Assembly: GCA_019677205.1 (NCBI GenBank)
Contig: JAAMXY010001053.1
Coordinates: 1-53,868, forward strand
DNA: 53,868 nucleotides
Reading direction: 5' to 3'
Origin: Pinguiococcus pyrenoidosus
Taxonomy: Eukaryota > Sar > Pinguiophyceae > Pinguiochrysidales > Pinguiochrysidaceae
Part shown: piece after piece, positions 19,543-29,268 of the stretch
Layout: each line of letters begins with the position of its first letter
How positions within the stretch are numbered: the stretch's first letter is position 1
Notes under the pieces: model-generated
What the model was told of the DNA's origin: nothing
The model's input: only the letters and a program-made list of their open reading frames with translations
The model's database searches: none
Position numbers and translations under genes: made by a program

Positions 19543-20889
19543 ATGAGGATGTATAGTTGTATCGTCAGCGCGCTGCTGCTCCTGCCCCTGGGCTCCTGCG
19601 AGGCGTTCTCCGCGGGAAGTCGCCTGTTCGGGATCCACAAGGCGCCGCTGCGCGATTGCCGACTTCTGAGCAAGATGGACAAGAGGGAGGTCCGCGACGT
19701 GGAGCGGCGGGGAGAGCCCAGTGTTACCCCCGGGCGCTTCAAGCGCTTCCTGTACCACGACGACTTCGTGTACCGCAGCTGCGGCGGCGCGGCGGGGGCG
19801 GTCGCGCGCGTGCCGTCCGCGGAGAGGTATACCTCCCGCGACTGGATGCACAACATGCTCACGCTGCCCAGCAGCGTGCTTCTCAAGCGCATTCGGCAGC
19901 CGGTGGCGATGCTCACGCTCTGGTCGATCCTCATCTACGCGCTGGAGGTCACGATGGGCTTCGGCACGCCCAAGACGAAGCCGCACACCTTGCTAAGCGG
20001 AGCACTCGGCCTGCTTCTTGTGTTCCGCACCAACGCCGCGTACCAGCGCTTCTGGGAAGGCCGCAAGATCTGGCAGGGCGTGCAGGACGACATCCGCGAC
20101 CTGGTGCGGCTGGCATCCTGCCACGCGCCCTTCCTCGGAAAGGCGCGCCTCACGAAGCTGAGCCGCTTCCTCTGCGCCTTCCCCTGGGTGCTTCGGGAGC
20201 ACCTCACGGGCCTGCCGTGCAGTCCGTTCCTCAACCTCAACTCGCAGGAGAAGCAGGAGCTCCGGGAAGCCAGAAACCGACCCCTCTTCCTGATCAACAA
20301 GCTCAGCGCGGACCTCGCGATGGTGCCGGAGTACAACTGCGGCACGTCCAAGGAGCTGCCCGGCCATGCGTTCACCTCTCGGGAAAGACTGAGCCTCCTC
20401 AACAAGCTGCACCAGATGTCGCATCGAGTAGGCTCTGCGGAGCGCCTGGTCCAGACGCCGGTGCCTCTGATGTACGCCAGGCACACCTCGCGCTTCCTCA
20501 CCATCTGGTGCTTGACGCTGCCCTTCGTCTTGGTGGGCGAGCTGCGCTTCTGGACGGTGCCGCTCATGGCACTGGTGACCTGGGCGCTGTACGGCATCCA
20601 GGAGATCGGCCTCATGATCGAGAACCCGTTCTCGTACACGCTGAAGCTGAGCATCCTCTGCGACGCCATCGCGCTCGACGTCCGCGACACCATCAAGGAG
20701 ACGACCTCCGTCTTCGAGGAGCAACGGAAGGGCACCGCAGCCGACGAGGCTGACCTAGCGCAGAAGACGGCACTCCCGCATGTGGACTTTGACGAGCCAG
20801 AGCTGCCCGAAGATAGACCGAGGAATCCTCGCACCAGCGACATGGAGGTCAATGGACGCATACACATGACCTACGCTTTCACCGCTTAG
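19543..20889 (+). CDS. Bestrophin-like (RFP-TM) anion channel, probably plastid-targeted
   Basis: A single-exon gene of 448 aa. I start at ATG 19543 (MRMYSCIVSALLLLPLG); the frame upstream begins only with GTG. The family signature is LLLVFRTNAAYQRFWEGRK near residue 160-180, preceded by a first TM segment (AMLTLWSILIYALEV), with further TM segments near residues 320-350 (FLTIWCLTLPFVLVGELRF, LMALVTWALYGIQEIGL). This matches the bacterial/plant bestrophin-like family, whose plant members are thylakoid chloride channels and whose algal members have been linked to bicarbonate entry. The N-terminus is bipartite: a signal peptide ending SCEA followed by FSAGSRLFG, i.e. Phe at +1, as in secondary red-plastid targeting. 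A 190-residue soluble insert lies between TM pairs. Transport substrate is not determined by the sequence. Confidence 0.85.
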   Translation: MRMYSCIVSALLLLPLGSCEAFSAGSRLFGIHKAPLRDCRLLSKMDKREVRDVERRGEPSVTPGRFKRFLYHDDFVYRSCGGAAGAVARVPSAERYTSRDWMHNMLTLPSSVLLKRIRQPVAMLTLWSILIYALEVTMGFGTPKTKPHTLLSGALGLLLVFRTNAAYQRFWEGRKIWQGVQDDIRDLVRLASCHAPFLGKARLTKLSRFLCAFPWVLREHLTGLPCSPFLNLNSQEKQELREARNRPLFLINKLSADLAMVPEYNCGTSKELPGHAFTSRERLSLLNKLHQMSHRVGSAERLVQTPVPLMYARHTSRFLTIWCLTLPFVLVGELRFWTVPLMALVTWALYGIQEIGLMIENPFSYTLKLSILCDAIALDVRDTIKETTSVFEEQRKGTAADEADLAQKTALPHVDFDEPELPEDRPRNPRTSDMEVNGRIHMTYAFTA

Positions 20890-21701
20890 AACGCGAAAGC
20901 GCGACGTTTTGCTGACGACCATAACCATCATCGACCACGCCTGCTTTGAGTGAAGGACCTTGGTCGGAAGGACCGTGTGTGTCTATTGGCGCAGGAGAAG
21001 ACTTTGGCCACGAAGACGAGGAACGGAAAGAGCATGTGCACAGCCTTGCATGCCACGAAGCCGCAAGAGCGCGGAATTTGGAAAGGCGGGCGGATCCGAG
21101 CGCATCATTGGAATTGTCGGATCGTACGCAGCTTCCCTGCACCGGTGCTGCTTTTCTCTGCATTGTGAAGCACGGTTGAGAGATGCTGTCGCTCGCGGAG
21201 AGGCAGGACCAGATGTTGGAGCAAATGGACTAGCTAGGCCGGGCGCAAGACGGACATCAGACGTCGCGATCACTCGCGAGAGGTCGTTCGTGTTGCGTCC
21301 AAGCAGTATCGCTGTCATACTGCCTTTTATGTTTTTCTCTAGCCGGTAGTAAACGAAGANNNNNNNNNCCCCTTCCCTCGCGGTGCACGTAGAAGGCAAC
21401 AGAGGCAGGGGGGCAGAATGTAGTGCGACGACGGTCTGAAGTGGAACCGTCGTCGTGAGACGTCTTATGGTAGCGCCAGTGTGAACAGGACAGCTTCGTG
21501 TCGTCCCCCGACCCGACCAGTCACGAAGCTGAGAGGCGCTGACCGCAATTTTGAACGATTGATACCTCGTTCTCGCCGAGGGCACCAAGTGTAGACGGAG
21601 CCTGTTCGCGAACGGAATCAAACACCTTAGCATTTTGTGAGGAGTTCTTCTTCCTTGTTTGTCCTTGGCTTTGGTGTGCTTTGCATCTCCGTGTCTTTCT
21701 G
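20890..21701. other. Spacer containing an assembly gap
   Basis: A run of nine N lies at 21360-21368. Around it I see no supported gene; the long minus-strand frame crossing this region begins inside the coiled-coil gene and is not supported by splice signals. It includes the 3' ends of the two convergent neighbours. Confidence 0.5.
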
Positions 21702-22860
21702 TTATGCCATTGGATACAGCCCGTCCTGCGTGAGATTCGCAGACTCGATCGCAGCCTGCAGCGTCGAGTAGGCCTCGAATTGCTCCACCTGCAGCAGCTT
21801 CAGCCTTTCGACGAGATCCGCCTCGTCCCGCTCCATCGCCGCGATCTTCTTCTCCGCTTCCCATCGCCTCCTTGCCTCCTCGGCGACCTGCCTCTGTGAG
21901 CACGTGCGCGACAAGAGAGTGTGGTGAGCAAACTGCTCGAAGCCGGCGAGCGACTCCCACACCGAAGCCCAGCAGGACCGGATCGCTGCGCTCGTTCTTA
22001 CCTGCTGCTCTTCCTGGACTTTAAGGATCTTGAGCCGCTGCTCTCTCTCTACCTTCTTTCGTGCCCTTTCTCTATGGATTGCCGTTGCAGCATATGAGGA
22101 AACGTGAGCGTATGGGGGAGAGGTCGTCTCCCGTGGCTGACATGTTGTGGCTTTCCGCTCCTCGTCATCCGAGCCGCACCTTTGCTTGCGGATTTCCATG
22201 TTCTTGATCCGATTCTTCTCGACCTCGTGGCGCTGGACGTCCTTCAGCGTCCTCTCGGCACGCCGGCTCTCCTCCCTCGCAAGGTTGTGGTCGAGCCGCC
22301 GATGCTCATGCAGATCCTTCCGGCTGCGCCTCGTGGCCTCTCTCTGGCGATTGATCCGCACCACGCGCGTTCTGTCCGGCGCGCGGGACTTGGCCAGCGC
22401 TTTTAGTGCTTGCTCCTTGTTGCGTGCCTTGCGATTGATCGCCTGCGCATTGCGTTCGATGGCGAGGCGCAATTAGGAAAGGGAGACGGAAGGCCACAGC
22501 GCCAGGGGAGAGAGGCGTTGCAGCTTCATCGCAACAGGTTGCAATCGTGCAGCTGGTTTCCGTACCGCTGCCGTCCTCTTCTTGGTCTCTTGAATCAGCT
22601 TCTTGGCCCGCAGCTCCTCCGCCCGGAGGTGGGCGATGCTAGGGCAAGATGCGGCAAGGGCAGAGACGCGGGCTTAGGCTCGAGTGCCTTGAGAGATGGC
22701 GGTAGTGGAGAAGAGCTCCCGTGCCCGATCCTCACCGATTCGACAGAGAAAGGCACTCTTCCTCGGCCTTCTTGCGGTCCTTCCGCGCGCAGAAGGCCGA
22801 GCTGGCAACGTCCATCGTTGCGGCAGACCTTTGGGCTTCAGTGGACTTGGAGCTCCTCAT
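21702..22860 (-). CDS. Coiled-coil protein of ciliary type, five exons
   Basis: Exons 22860-22736, 22638-22566, 22442-22180, 22071-22002 and 21893-21702 give about 240 aa. All borders are GT-AG and the frame is consistent through phases 2, 0, 2 and 0. The product is almost entirely helical and charged: KKAEEECLSLSNRIAHLRAE, then a long Arg/Lys/Glu stretch, then RRRWEAEKKIAAMERDEADL and VERLKLLQVEQFEAYSTLQ. The last segment resembles the end of flagellar coiled-coil proteins in which a basic helix is followed by a short amphipathic LxxLQxxQ unit, but I cannot assign a named family. It is convergent with the bestrophin-like gene. There is no signal peptide or TM segment. Confidence 0.55.
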
Positions 22861-24025
22861 CTTGCAGTGGCGAGCCAGCGAAGCCTTGGCGGGCCTTGCA
22901 TGCGCCGAGCCTGGGACCACTTGCACTAGCACCGGATCCCCGGGAAACGTTGCGTGCAGGCCCCTTGCTGCGAGGTAGCACACCGCCGAGGAGAGCGCCT
23001 TCGCCGCTTTGCTGCAGTGCTCCCGACGGCGCTGCTGTTGTTTTACTGGAAGCCAGAGTCCAAATTGTTCTGCTTCCGCTGCAGATTTGAGATTTTATAT
23101 ACTATTTTTGAGAATATTGATAAAGTTGTACTCAGATGAACGGTACTCATGAATGGAACATCAGCTGATGAGGAGGAGAAGTGGAATCGTCTCTGTCGTC
23201 GACGCCTTTCGCGATGCTTCACGCGATTCTCGCCATCCTCGTTGAGAGGAATGCAGGTCCCGCGGCGGACGTTGGGCGCTCCCGCCACCGCCACCGCCGA
23301 CGAGTCCCAGCGTGTTCGCCGCTTCCGGCTCCTTCATCATCGCCTGCTCCATTTAGCCAGGCGTTTCGCGGCACTTGGCTGGACGGGAGCGAGGCGGCAA
23401 GCAAGCGGTGCGACCGCCCACGCACCGGTCGTGTGGTGTGCTGTCGTCTGCAGTTGCAAGACGAACCCGCCGCACACCGCTTGCTGGTGCCAAGGCGCCG
23501 CTCGTGAGCCCTCCCCACGAGAGCAGCGGAGGAATGGATGGACGACGAAGCATGCGTGTCAGCGACGGCGCTGATTCCGCCGCCGGAATTCCGCTCCGTC
23601 CTTGCCAAGCCATTCCATTGCATAATAGCTTTGCCTTTGTCCGTTTCGTCAAACTTTCGATATTCCTAGGAAATAGGATGCGCTTCTGGAGACGGGAGAC
23701 ATTTTCGAACACTCCTCGATCCAATCAGGGCACTGCCAATCCCATCAAACCCAGGACCTTCCCTGAAGGAAGCCTCCGCAAGCGTCTTCTGCTTTGGCCG
23801 CATTGGATTCCGCCGCACATCAACAGCACAGAGGATCTTGACAGTCGTGCGGCGCTGCTCGCCAGGGGTTCCACGAGGCCTGACACGCCCCTTTCAGCAC
23901 TCGCCCTCTTTCCCATATCCAAGGCCTCTAGGGCAGCACTTTGGCTGACCTTCCTAGGTGGCTCGACAGCGCTCGGCGACGCATTCAATCGAGCAGGAAG
24001 GCCGTCCCACGGCCACAGACCCCAG
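22861..24025. other. Spacer with CCAAT boxes; no secure gene
   Basis: AT-rich tract at about 23085-23130. CCAAT boxes at 23721-23725 and 23736-23740 and ATTGG near 23801 lie 225-305 bp before the four-TM gene A. A possible small exon starts at ATG 23149 (MNGTSADEEEKWNRL) with an acceptor-like CTCCATTTAG near 23357, but the remainder is low-complexity GC-rich frame and I do not call it a gene. Confidence 0.35.
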
Positions 24026-24702
24026 ATGCCCGTCCCCAACGCCGCCTTGCCGCTCGCCGCCGTTGCCCAGCCCTCGCAGGGGCCAATGCAGAGCAGCCCG
24101 GCGCCAATCTCCGCGGTCGTGGTGGACCCCCCAGCGGCACATGTGGTGTCCGTGCTGCCATTGGGCAGAGGACCTGCCATCGCCACGGGCTTCAGCGACG
24201 AAGAGGCCATTCGAAAGTCCGGCTCGGTGCGTGGGGACTGTTGGCAGAGCGTGGGAAACGTTCCTGACGAAGTGCTGCGCAGGTCCTGCAGGTGGCGAGC
24301 AGCAATTTCCTGATTTTCTCGGTGCTGGCCATCCTCAACGCGGCGTTCCGGGCGGATTTCCTCGTCGCCAACGTGGCCCTGGTGCTCCTCGGAGCGCTGG
24401 TCTTCTTCGCGGCGTATCATGGAGTCAAGTCGCGCAATGAGCGGTGGCTGTGTAGCTACTTCGGCTCGATGGAAGTGTGTTTCGCCGCCTCCACCACCCT
24501 GGCCATCGTCTTCCTGGCCCTTGTGGTCGCGGCCTTGGCCTTCCAGGAGCTGTACGGGGCAATCCTAAGCTTCCTGTGCTGTGGCCTCTGGGCCTACGCG
24601 GCGTACCGGGCCGCCAGCCTCCTGTGCCGCCTCTATGCGCTTCGCGCGCGGAACAACGCCTCGGCAATGGCGGCGGTGGAGCTTGCGCTGGCTGTCCCTT
24701 AA
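24026..24702 (+). CDS. Four-TM membrane protein A (paralogue of the gene at 27897)
   Basis: Exons 24026-24226 and 24283-24702 (56-bp phase-0 intron; an alternative acceptor lies 9 bp later) give about 206 aa. The first exon encodes a Pro/Ala/Val-rich cytosolic-type N-terminus. The second encodes four hydrophobic segments: FLIFSVLAILNAAF, VALVLLGALVFFAAYHG, TTLAIVFLALVVAALAF and AILSFLCCGLWAYAAY. Between segments 2 and 3 is the motif YHGVKSRNERWLC, matched in gene B by FQGVRSRNEHLCC. The layout is tetraspanin-like, but the large extracellular loop with CCG is absent. Function unknown. The start is supported by the CCAAT cluster about 225-305 bp upstream, although the frame is open further upstream. 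Confidence 0.65.
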
Positions 24703-25279
24703 GTTGGGGTCGGCTTGCACCTTTTACTTCATTCTTTCACATCTCCCGGTTACCTGTGACCTTCCTGTTTGTAGAGGTCGTTTTTCAGGAGGGTCTCTTC
24801 TAAGTGTGTTCTCACCTGGAAGTTGCACACATGGTCAGAAAGAAGTTGCCGACTCTGGCCTTGGAACGTCAAGCTTTCCTGCAATTCGAGGCTGCGGTGA
24901 TAGGGATGGTGATCCCTACCGACGTCGAGGAGTGTTGCTGTTGCTGGGTTCGCAAGGAACTAGGATTTTGTGGAGGCGAAGCAAAGAAGCACGCTGTAGT
25001 AGGTCGTGCTGTTGTGCTCGTGCTGTTGTGCTCGTGCTGTTGTGCTCGTGGTGATCGCTCAAGTGATCTCAAGTGGTCTCAAATGAAGCTGAAACGAAGC
25101 TGAAACGAAGCTTAAATTGTCTCAAATGATCTCAAGCAAGCGAGCTAGCTAGCTACTTCCCGCTGACGAGGACGATCTGAGGGACGAAAGATTGGACAAC
25201 CGGAGCTACTTCGCCGTATTCGAAAAGATGTCAACGTGTCGTGGGCTTTGCGTGCCTCAACTTTCGTCCGAGCGAACGT
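24703..25279. other. Spacer with tandem repeats
   Basis: 3' flanks of two convergent genes. It contains three perfect copies of a 14-bp unit (GTGCTGTTGTGCTC) at 25006-25047, and imperfect repeats of GATCTCAAGTG / GAAGCTGAAAC between 25053 and 25140, followed by GCTAGCTAGCTA. No coding evidence. Confidence 0.6.
25006..25047. repeat. 14-bp tandem repeat, three copies
   Basis: GTGCTGTTGTGCTC occurs three times head to tail in the 3' spacer between four-TM gene A and the LRR-DUF4116 gene. Confidence 0.9.
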
Positions 25280-27047
25280 TCAAGGAATTCCGCACACAAC
25301 TTCGGCATCCTCTTTGGGTTGCAGCGTCTTCTGCCAGACCCAACCAAGCTCGGGGAACTCATCAAGCTCCTCCGAGGTGCTCTCGCCCGGAAACGAAACA
25401 TACTGAGCGTGCATCTCGTGGAAATGCAAGGATGCCGCAGCTTCCTTGCCGTGCTTCCGCTCGCACCAAGCTCGCATTCGCTGTACATACGCTTGGTCGA
25501 CGTGGCTCTGCAGCTCCTCCCAGATCTTCGCTTGCGTCTCCTCGTCGTTGCGCGGTGAGTTTCCGGAGGATTCGACGGCCGCCAACACCACTTCCTTGTC
25601 GGCACGAAGCGCAGCCGTGGCGTACCGGATGGCCCTGCCGAACTCTTTGACGGCATCGAGCACGGCTGCCTTGTCTCCCTGAAGCTGCTCCGATGCGAAC
25701 AGTCGTCTGCAGGCAATCTGAAACCGCAGGCGTAAGCGCCACGGAATTTTCGTAGCGTACGGTCAGCATCGCTTCTCTCGTGTTTCGGGCTGGGGAAATA
25801 CTTCAACACCTACACGCTCTCAGGCGTACCGTGGGGTGCTCCCGCAGGAAGCCGAGGATCTCCAGATTCGAGGTCCTGCTTGAAGTGTAGACGAAGAAGC
25901 CTCCGACCGCGTCGACATGCGAGACGTTCTCTTCACTGCGCAGATCCTTAGGAAGAGCAAGGATCTCTCCGTATCTGCCGAGGCTCACGCCGGAAAGGTC
26001 TTGCAGCGACATGGGCATTTGCGACCCAACGATCTCCACAAGCGCCGCCGCCGCAACTTCGCCAAAGCGATTGGACTTGAGGTGCAGAACTTGGAGGTTC
26101 TTGAGCTCCCGCAACCTCCGGCACAGCGCCAGCACTCCGTCGTCGCCGATGCAATTGTCCATCAGGCGAAGATCCTGGAGCAAAGGGCAGTGGTCGGGGA
26201 GGCTGTCCGCCAAGGCGATCAGCCCGCGGCTGCCGACGCGGTTTCCGTGCAGGAACAGCCCCTCCAGCTTCGGAAAGCACTCCAGTGCGGCCGCCAGGGC
26301 CTCCACGCCGTCGTCGCCGATCCGGTTACGAGCCAGGTCGATGTAGTCCACGTTGCTCAGCTCGGCCAGTCCGAGCTGCGCCAGACACCGGACGGCCTCG
26401 TCGCACAGCATGGTGTCTTGGAGCGACAACATGCTGAGTTTGGAACAGCAGCGGAAGCCCTGGCTCGCCAGCCCGCGCATGCCCTCCAGTCCTATGGGAT
26501 TGCTCGTCAAGTCCAAACTCTCCAGCTCCGGCAGCCGCGGCAGCCCGCGCTCCGCCAGGACGCGGAGGCTGTCGGGCTGCATGTCCGTTCTGGACAGCCC
26601 CAGCGACTGCAGCTGGGGCACCAGAGGCAGCAGCTGATCCGCCAGCACCTCGAAAGCCTCCAAGGCCAGCGTATTCTCGTTGAGCAACAGCTCGCGCAGC
26701 TCCGGGCAGTGGCGCAGTCCTTCCGCAAGCGCTCTGACCGACGGAATGCCGATGTTGTTTCCGGTCAGATCCAGCGACTGCAGCTGTGCGCAGTGCCGCA
26801 GCCCTCTGCGCGCCAGCGCCGAGACTCCGTCGTCGCCACTGGCGCAGTACATGAGCTGGATGCTGCGCAGGTGCGGCAGAAAGGGCAGCGCATGATCCGC
26901 TAAGATTGCGCCGAGCTTGGGGTCGGCCTGCGACAGCTGAGCGGGAATGGAGAGCTCGGGCTTGCGCACGCGCAGCACCCAAAGCACCTCGGACCACCAA
27001 GCGGCCTCGGCGCCCTCATTTGGCGGCCAAATCGGGCCGTCCGTCAT
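25280..27047 (-). CDS. Leucine-rich repeat protein with C-terminal DUF4116 unit
   Basis: Exons 27047-25830 and 25717-25280 (112-bp phase-0 intron) give about 551 aa. Residues 55-345 contain about ten RNI/NLRC-type LRRs of 28-30 residues, with consensus LxxLxLxxNxIGxxGxxxLA (for example LQSLDLTGNNIG and VDYIDLARNRIGDDGVEAL). These form a ribonuclease-inhibitor-like horseshoe used for protein binding. After a linker with a short beta-rich segment, exon 2 carries one DUF4116-like repeat (AVLDAVKEFGRAIRYA then ADKEVVLAAVESSG) and an acidic C-terminus. DUF4116 repeats are common in protist proteins of unknown role, usually in arrays. No kinase, F-box or membrane segment is seen. An E2F-like palindrome TTTTGGCGGCAAAA lies at 27074-27087, just upstream. 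Confidence 0.78.
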
Positions 27048-27219
27048 GATGAAGCTTCGCTTTGTTCACTCGGTTTTGGCGGCAAAAAGTGGCAGACGGC
27101 GCTGGTCAGAGGAGTTTTAAAATAAAAAAATCTATAATATACTTCGTATAATTGTATACCAAAGATATTTTATCAATTTCTGAAAACGTTAAAGCGGTTG
27201 TTTGGCGCTGCGGCTTTTC

Positions 27220-27476
27220 TGGATTTTGGACGTTGGATCAAGGGGATAACATGGGGATAAAGCAAATGAGGTTTCCACGAGGGGGGGCCAAGCGAGCTGT
27301 GAGCTGTGGTCCCACATCTTTTCGAAGGCTTTCCCAGCCCACATTATTTCCATCTGTCACTCTTTCTTATGCTGCTGATCTACGCACCGGTCTGGGACCA
27401 CAGCTCGCTTCGCCCCCCCCAATGGAAACCTCGTTTGCTTTCTCCCCATGTTATCCCCTTGGTTGGATTTTGGACG
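27220..27476. mobile_element. Fold-back (MITE-like) element with flanking direct repeats
   Basis: Left arm 27239-27313 and right arm 27393-27461 are inverted copies of each other, about 90 percent identical (shared core CAAGGGGATAACATGGGGA, then AGGTTTCC and GCGAGCTGTGGTCCCA-type ends), with a 79-bp loop. The pair is bordered by a 13-bp direct repeat, TGGATTTTGGACG, at 27220-27232 and 27464-27476, which looks like a target-site duplication. No transposase is encoded. It sits in the promoter spacer between the LRR-DUF4116 and four-TM B genes. Confidence 0.6.
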
Positions 27477-27506
27477 GTCACGGGACATTTGAACCGGCAG
27501 CCGCCC

Positions 27507-27686
27507 ATTGGCCCTCCGCACTCCGGAGCTTCTGCAGTGCTCTGGCAGAGTTTCCCTCCGTGATCTACAGCTCCTCACTGCGACGATGCTGCAGCCTGCG
27601 CGCGCGCAGCCAATCAAGGCTGCGTGGAGCAGCGCTCCCGAGCCAATCATCTGCTCGGCCGGTTGCGCTTCCGCGTACCCGCCAAT
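27507..27686. promoter_or_regulatory. CCAAT-box cluster upstream of four-TM gene B
   Basis: ATTGG at 27507-27511 and CCAAT at 27610-27614, 27643-27647 and 27682-27686, the nearest 211 bp before the ATG at 27897. Confidence 0.5.
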
Positions 27687-27896
27687 CGCAGCTCGCCGCC
27701 CCGCCGCAAGCGGTCTGCACTTGCGCCCCCGCAGTGCGATGTGACTGGCCAGCCGCCCGCGCGGAGAACGCCGATAGGCTGGCGCCTGAGTTCGTCCGGC
27801 TTCGCCTTCGCACTTTTGTGCGCGTTTGAACTTGGCTTTTCCCGCGCTTTTGGGCCGCTTCGCGCTCGACTCCGGCGCGGCGCTCGGCGCGCGGAA

Positions 27897-28157
27897 ATGC
27901 CTCTGGAAGCGGAGGCGCGGGATGAGCGCTCCGTCGCGTCGCGCGCCACGGACGCTGCGCAGTACGGCGCCGAAGGCTCTCACACGTCGGACTCGCTGAG
28001 CGCGGAGGAGCTGCGCGACGTGGAGGCTCCTTCGCGACGCTCGAGTCTGAGCTCTTCCAGCTTCCGCGTGGACGTGGTGCCGCTGTCCACCTCCGTGGAA
28101 GACGGCTGCGGAGAGATCGAGAAGTATTACACCAGAAAGGTGCGCAAGATGAAAGAA

Positions 28158-28192
<35 letters not shown>

Positions 28193-28772
28193 GCGCGCAC
28201 GAAGTCACAAGAGTGATGAGATAAGCTAAGTTCCCTCAAGTTGAGTGAAGTGAAGTGAAGTGAAGTGCAGTTGGGAAATGGAAGTGATCTTCTGACCGCA
28301 AGAAAAAAAAATGGAATCGCAGGTGATGGAAGTGATCGTGTTTCGGTACATCCTGTCCATTCTCTACGAGGGCGTTCTGCTCATCGGCGTTCGGATAGAA
28401 GACAAGGACTTTGTGGAGTTCAGCGCGCTCTTCGTGCTTCGATTGCTGTTCTACACCTTCGTGTTCTACACGGGCTTCCAAGGCGTCCGCTCCCGAAATG
28501 AGCACCTGTGCTGCCTTCACGGCACCTTGAACGTGCATTACATGCTCAGCATTCTCCTCGCGTGCTGGTTCGCAGCCTTGCTGGTAGTGGCCGCGGTGCT
28601 GCTGAGATACTTGACCTTCGGCTTCTCGCTGCTGTTCTGCGCGATCAATGTCGTGGCGGCGAAGCGCACCTACAAGTGGCTGCTGTACTGCTCGGCAGAC
28701 CAGAGGACCACCGGCGTCCCCGTTGAGCATGACTTCGTCACCGCAAGGACGGAGGCGATGCCGCCGGCATGA
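27897..28772 (+). CDS. Four-TM membrane protein B (paralogue of the gene at 24026)
   Basis: Exons 27897-28139 and 28323-28772 (183-bp phase-0 intron) give about 230 aa. Exon 1 is a soluble Ser/Glu/Arg-rich N-terminus (LSAEELRDVEAPSRRSSLSS). Exon 2 starts VMEVIVFRYILSILYEG and encodes four hydrophobic segments, with FYTGFQGVRSRNEHLCCLHG between segments 2 and 3, aligned with YHGVKSRNERWLCSYFG in gene A. The intron sits at the same place in both genes, just before the first TM segment, which supports shared descent. The intron carries a (GA)n tract and a (GTGAA)n tract. The N-terminal exons of A and B are unrelated by eye. Function unknown. Confidence 0.7.
28163..28189. repeat. (GA)n microsatellite in an intron
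   Basis: About 13 GA dinucleotides soon after the donor of the four-TM B intron. A short (GTGAA)n run follows at about 28244-28267 in the same intron. Confidence 0.9.
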
Positions 28773-29268
28773 CGCGCAGACGAAGTTGGACTTACGGAAA
28801 TGGAAGGCTGGCGCACGTTGGCCTTCTGCAACGCGAGATGGTTGCAGCGACGAGCCCGAGCCGTCATTCTGGGAATGCAAAGGCGGGCGTGCTGGATGCT
28901 TTCCGAGCGTTGGGCATAGAGACCATTGAGGAATAGAGACGTATCGGCGGCAACCAGCGAGAGCGAGGCGCCGCGAGGATGTAGATAGACCAAGTCGTCG
29001 GTGCTGCGGTCGGATCGTCGCGGAGATGGCCAAGGCGGCGTCCGGACCCCGAACCAGCCCATTGCAAACGCTGAGTTTGGGGTGTGGTTTAACTCCAGAC
29101 CAACGCCGTCTGAAAAAAGAATGTCGATGATTGATGCTTGAGCTGAACTTGCCATGTGAACTAGTGTCATATTTGCCCGGTGTCGTCGGTGTCGTCGTTG
29201 TCGTCGTTGTCGTCGAACGTCGTCGTCGTCGTTGCCATGCTGGGTGTTGTCCTCCTCTACTCCGGAAC
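28773..29268. other. 3' spacer between convergent genes
   Basis: Between four-TM gene B and condensin CAP-G. It holds a run of GTCGTC/GTCGTT trinucleotides at about 29178-29235. No supported gene. Confidence 0.45.

Noticed and set aside
19557-20753. A second long plus-strand frame overlapping the bestrophin-like gene.
   Set aside because: It starts at a non-ATG codon and lacks TM segments. It is a frame shadow of the GC-rich coding exon.
21360-21368. Run of N as a possible element boundary.
   Set aside because: It is an assembly gap of nine bases; flanking sequence shows no repeat or junction signature.
23149-24025. A possible spliced gene beginning MNGTSADEEEKWNRL and running in frame into four-TM gene A.
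   Set aside because: The frame is open but low in protein-like signal, and CCAAT boxes at 23721-23740 place the promoter of gene A inside it. Only the acceptor-like site near 23357 supports it.
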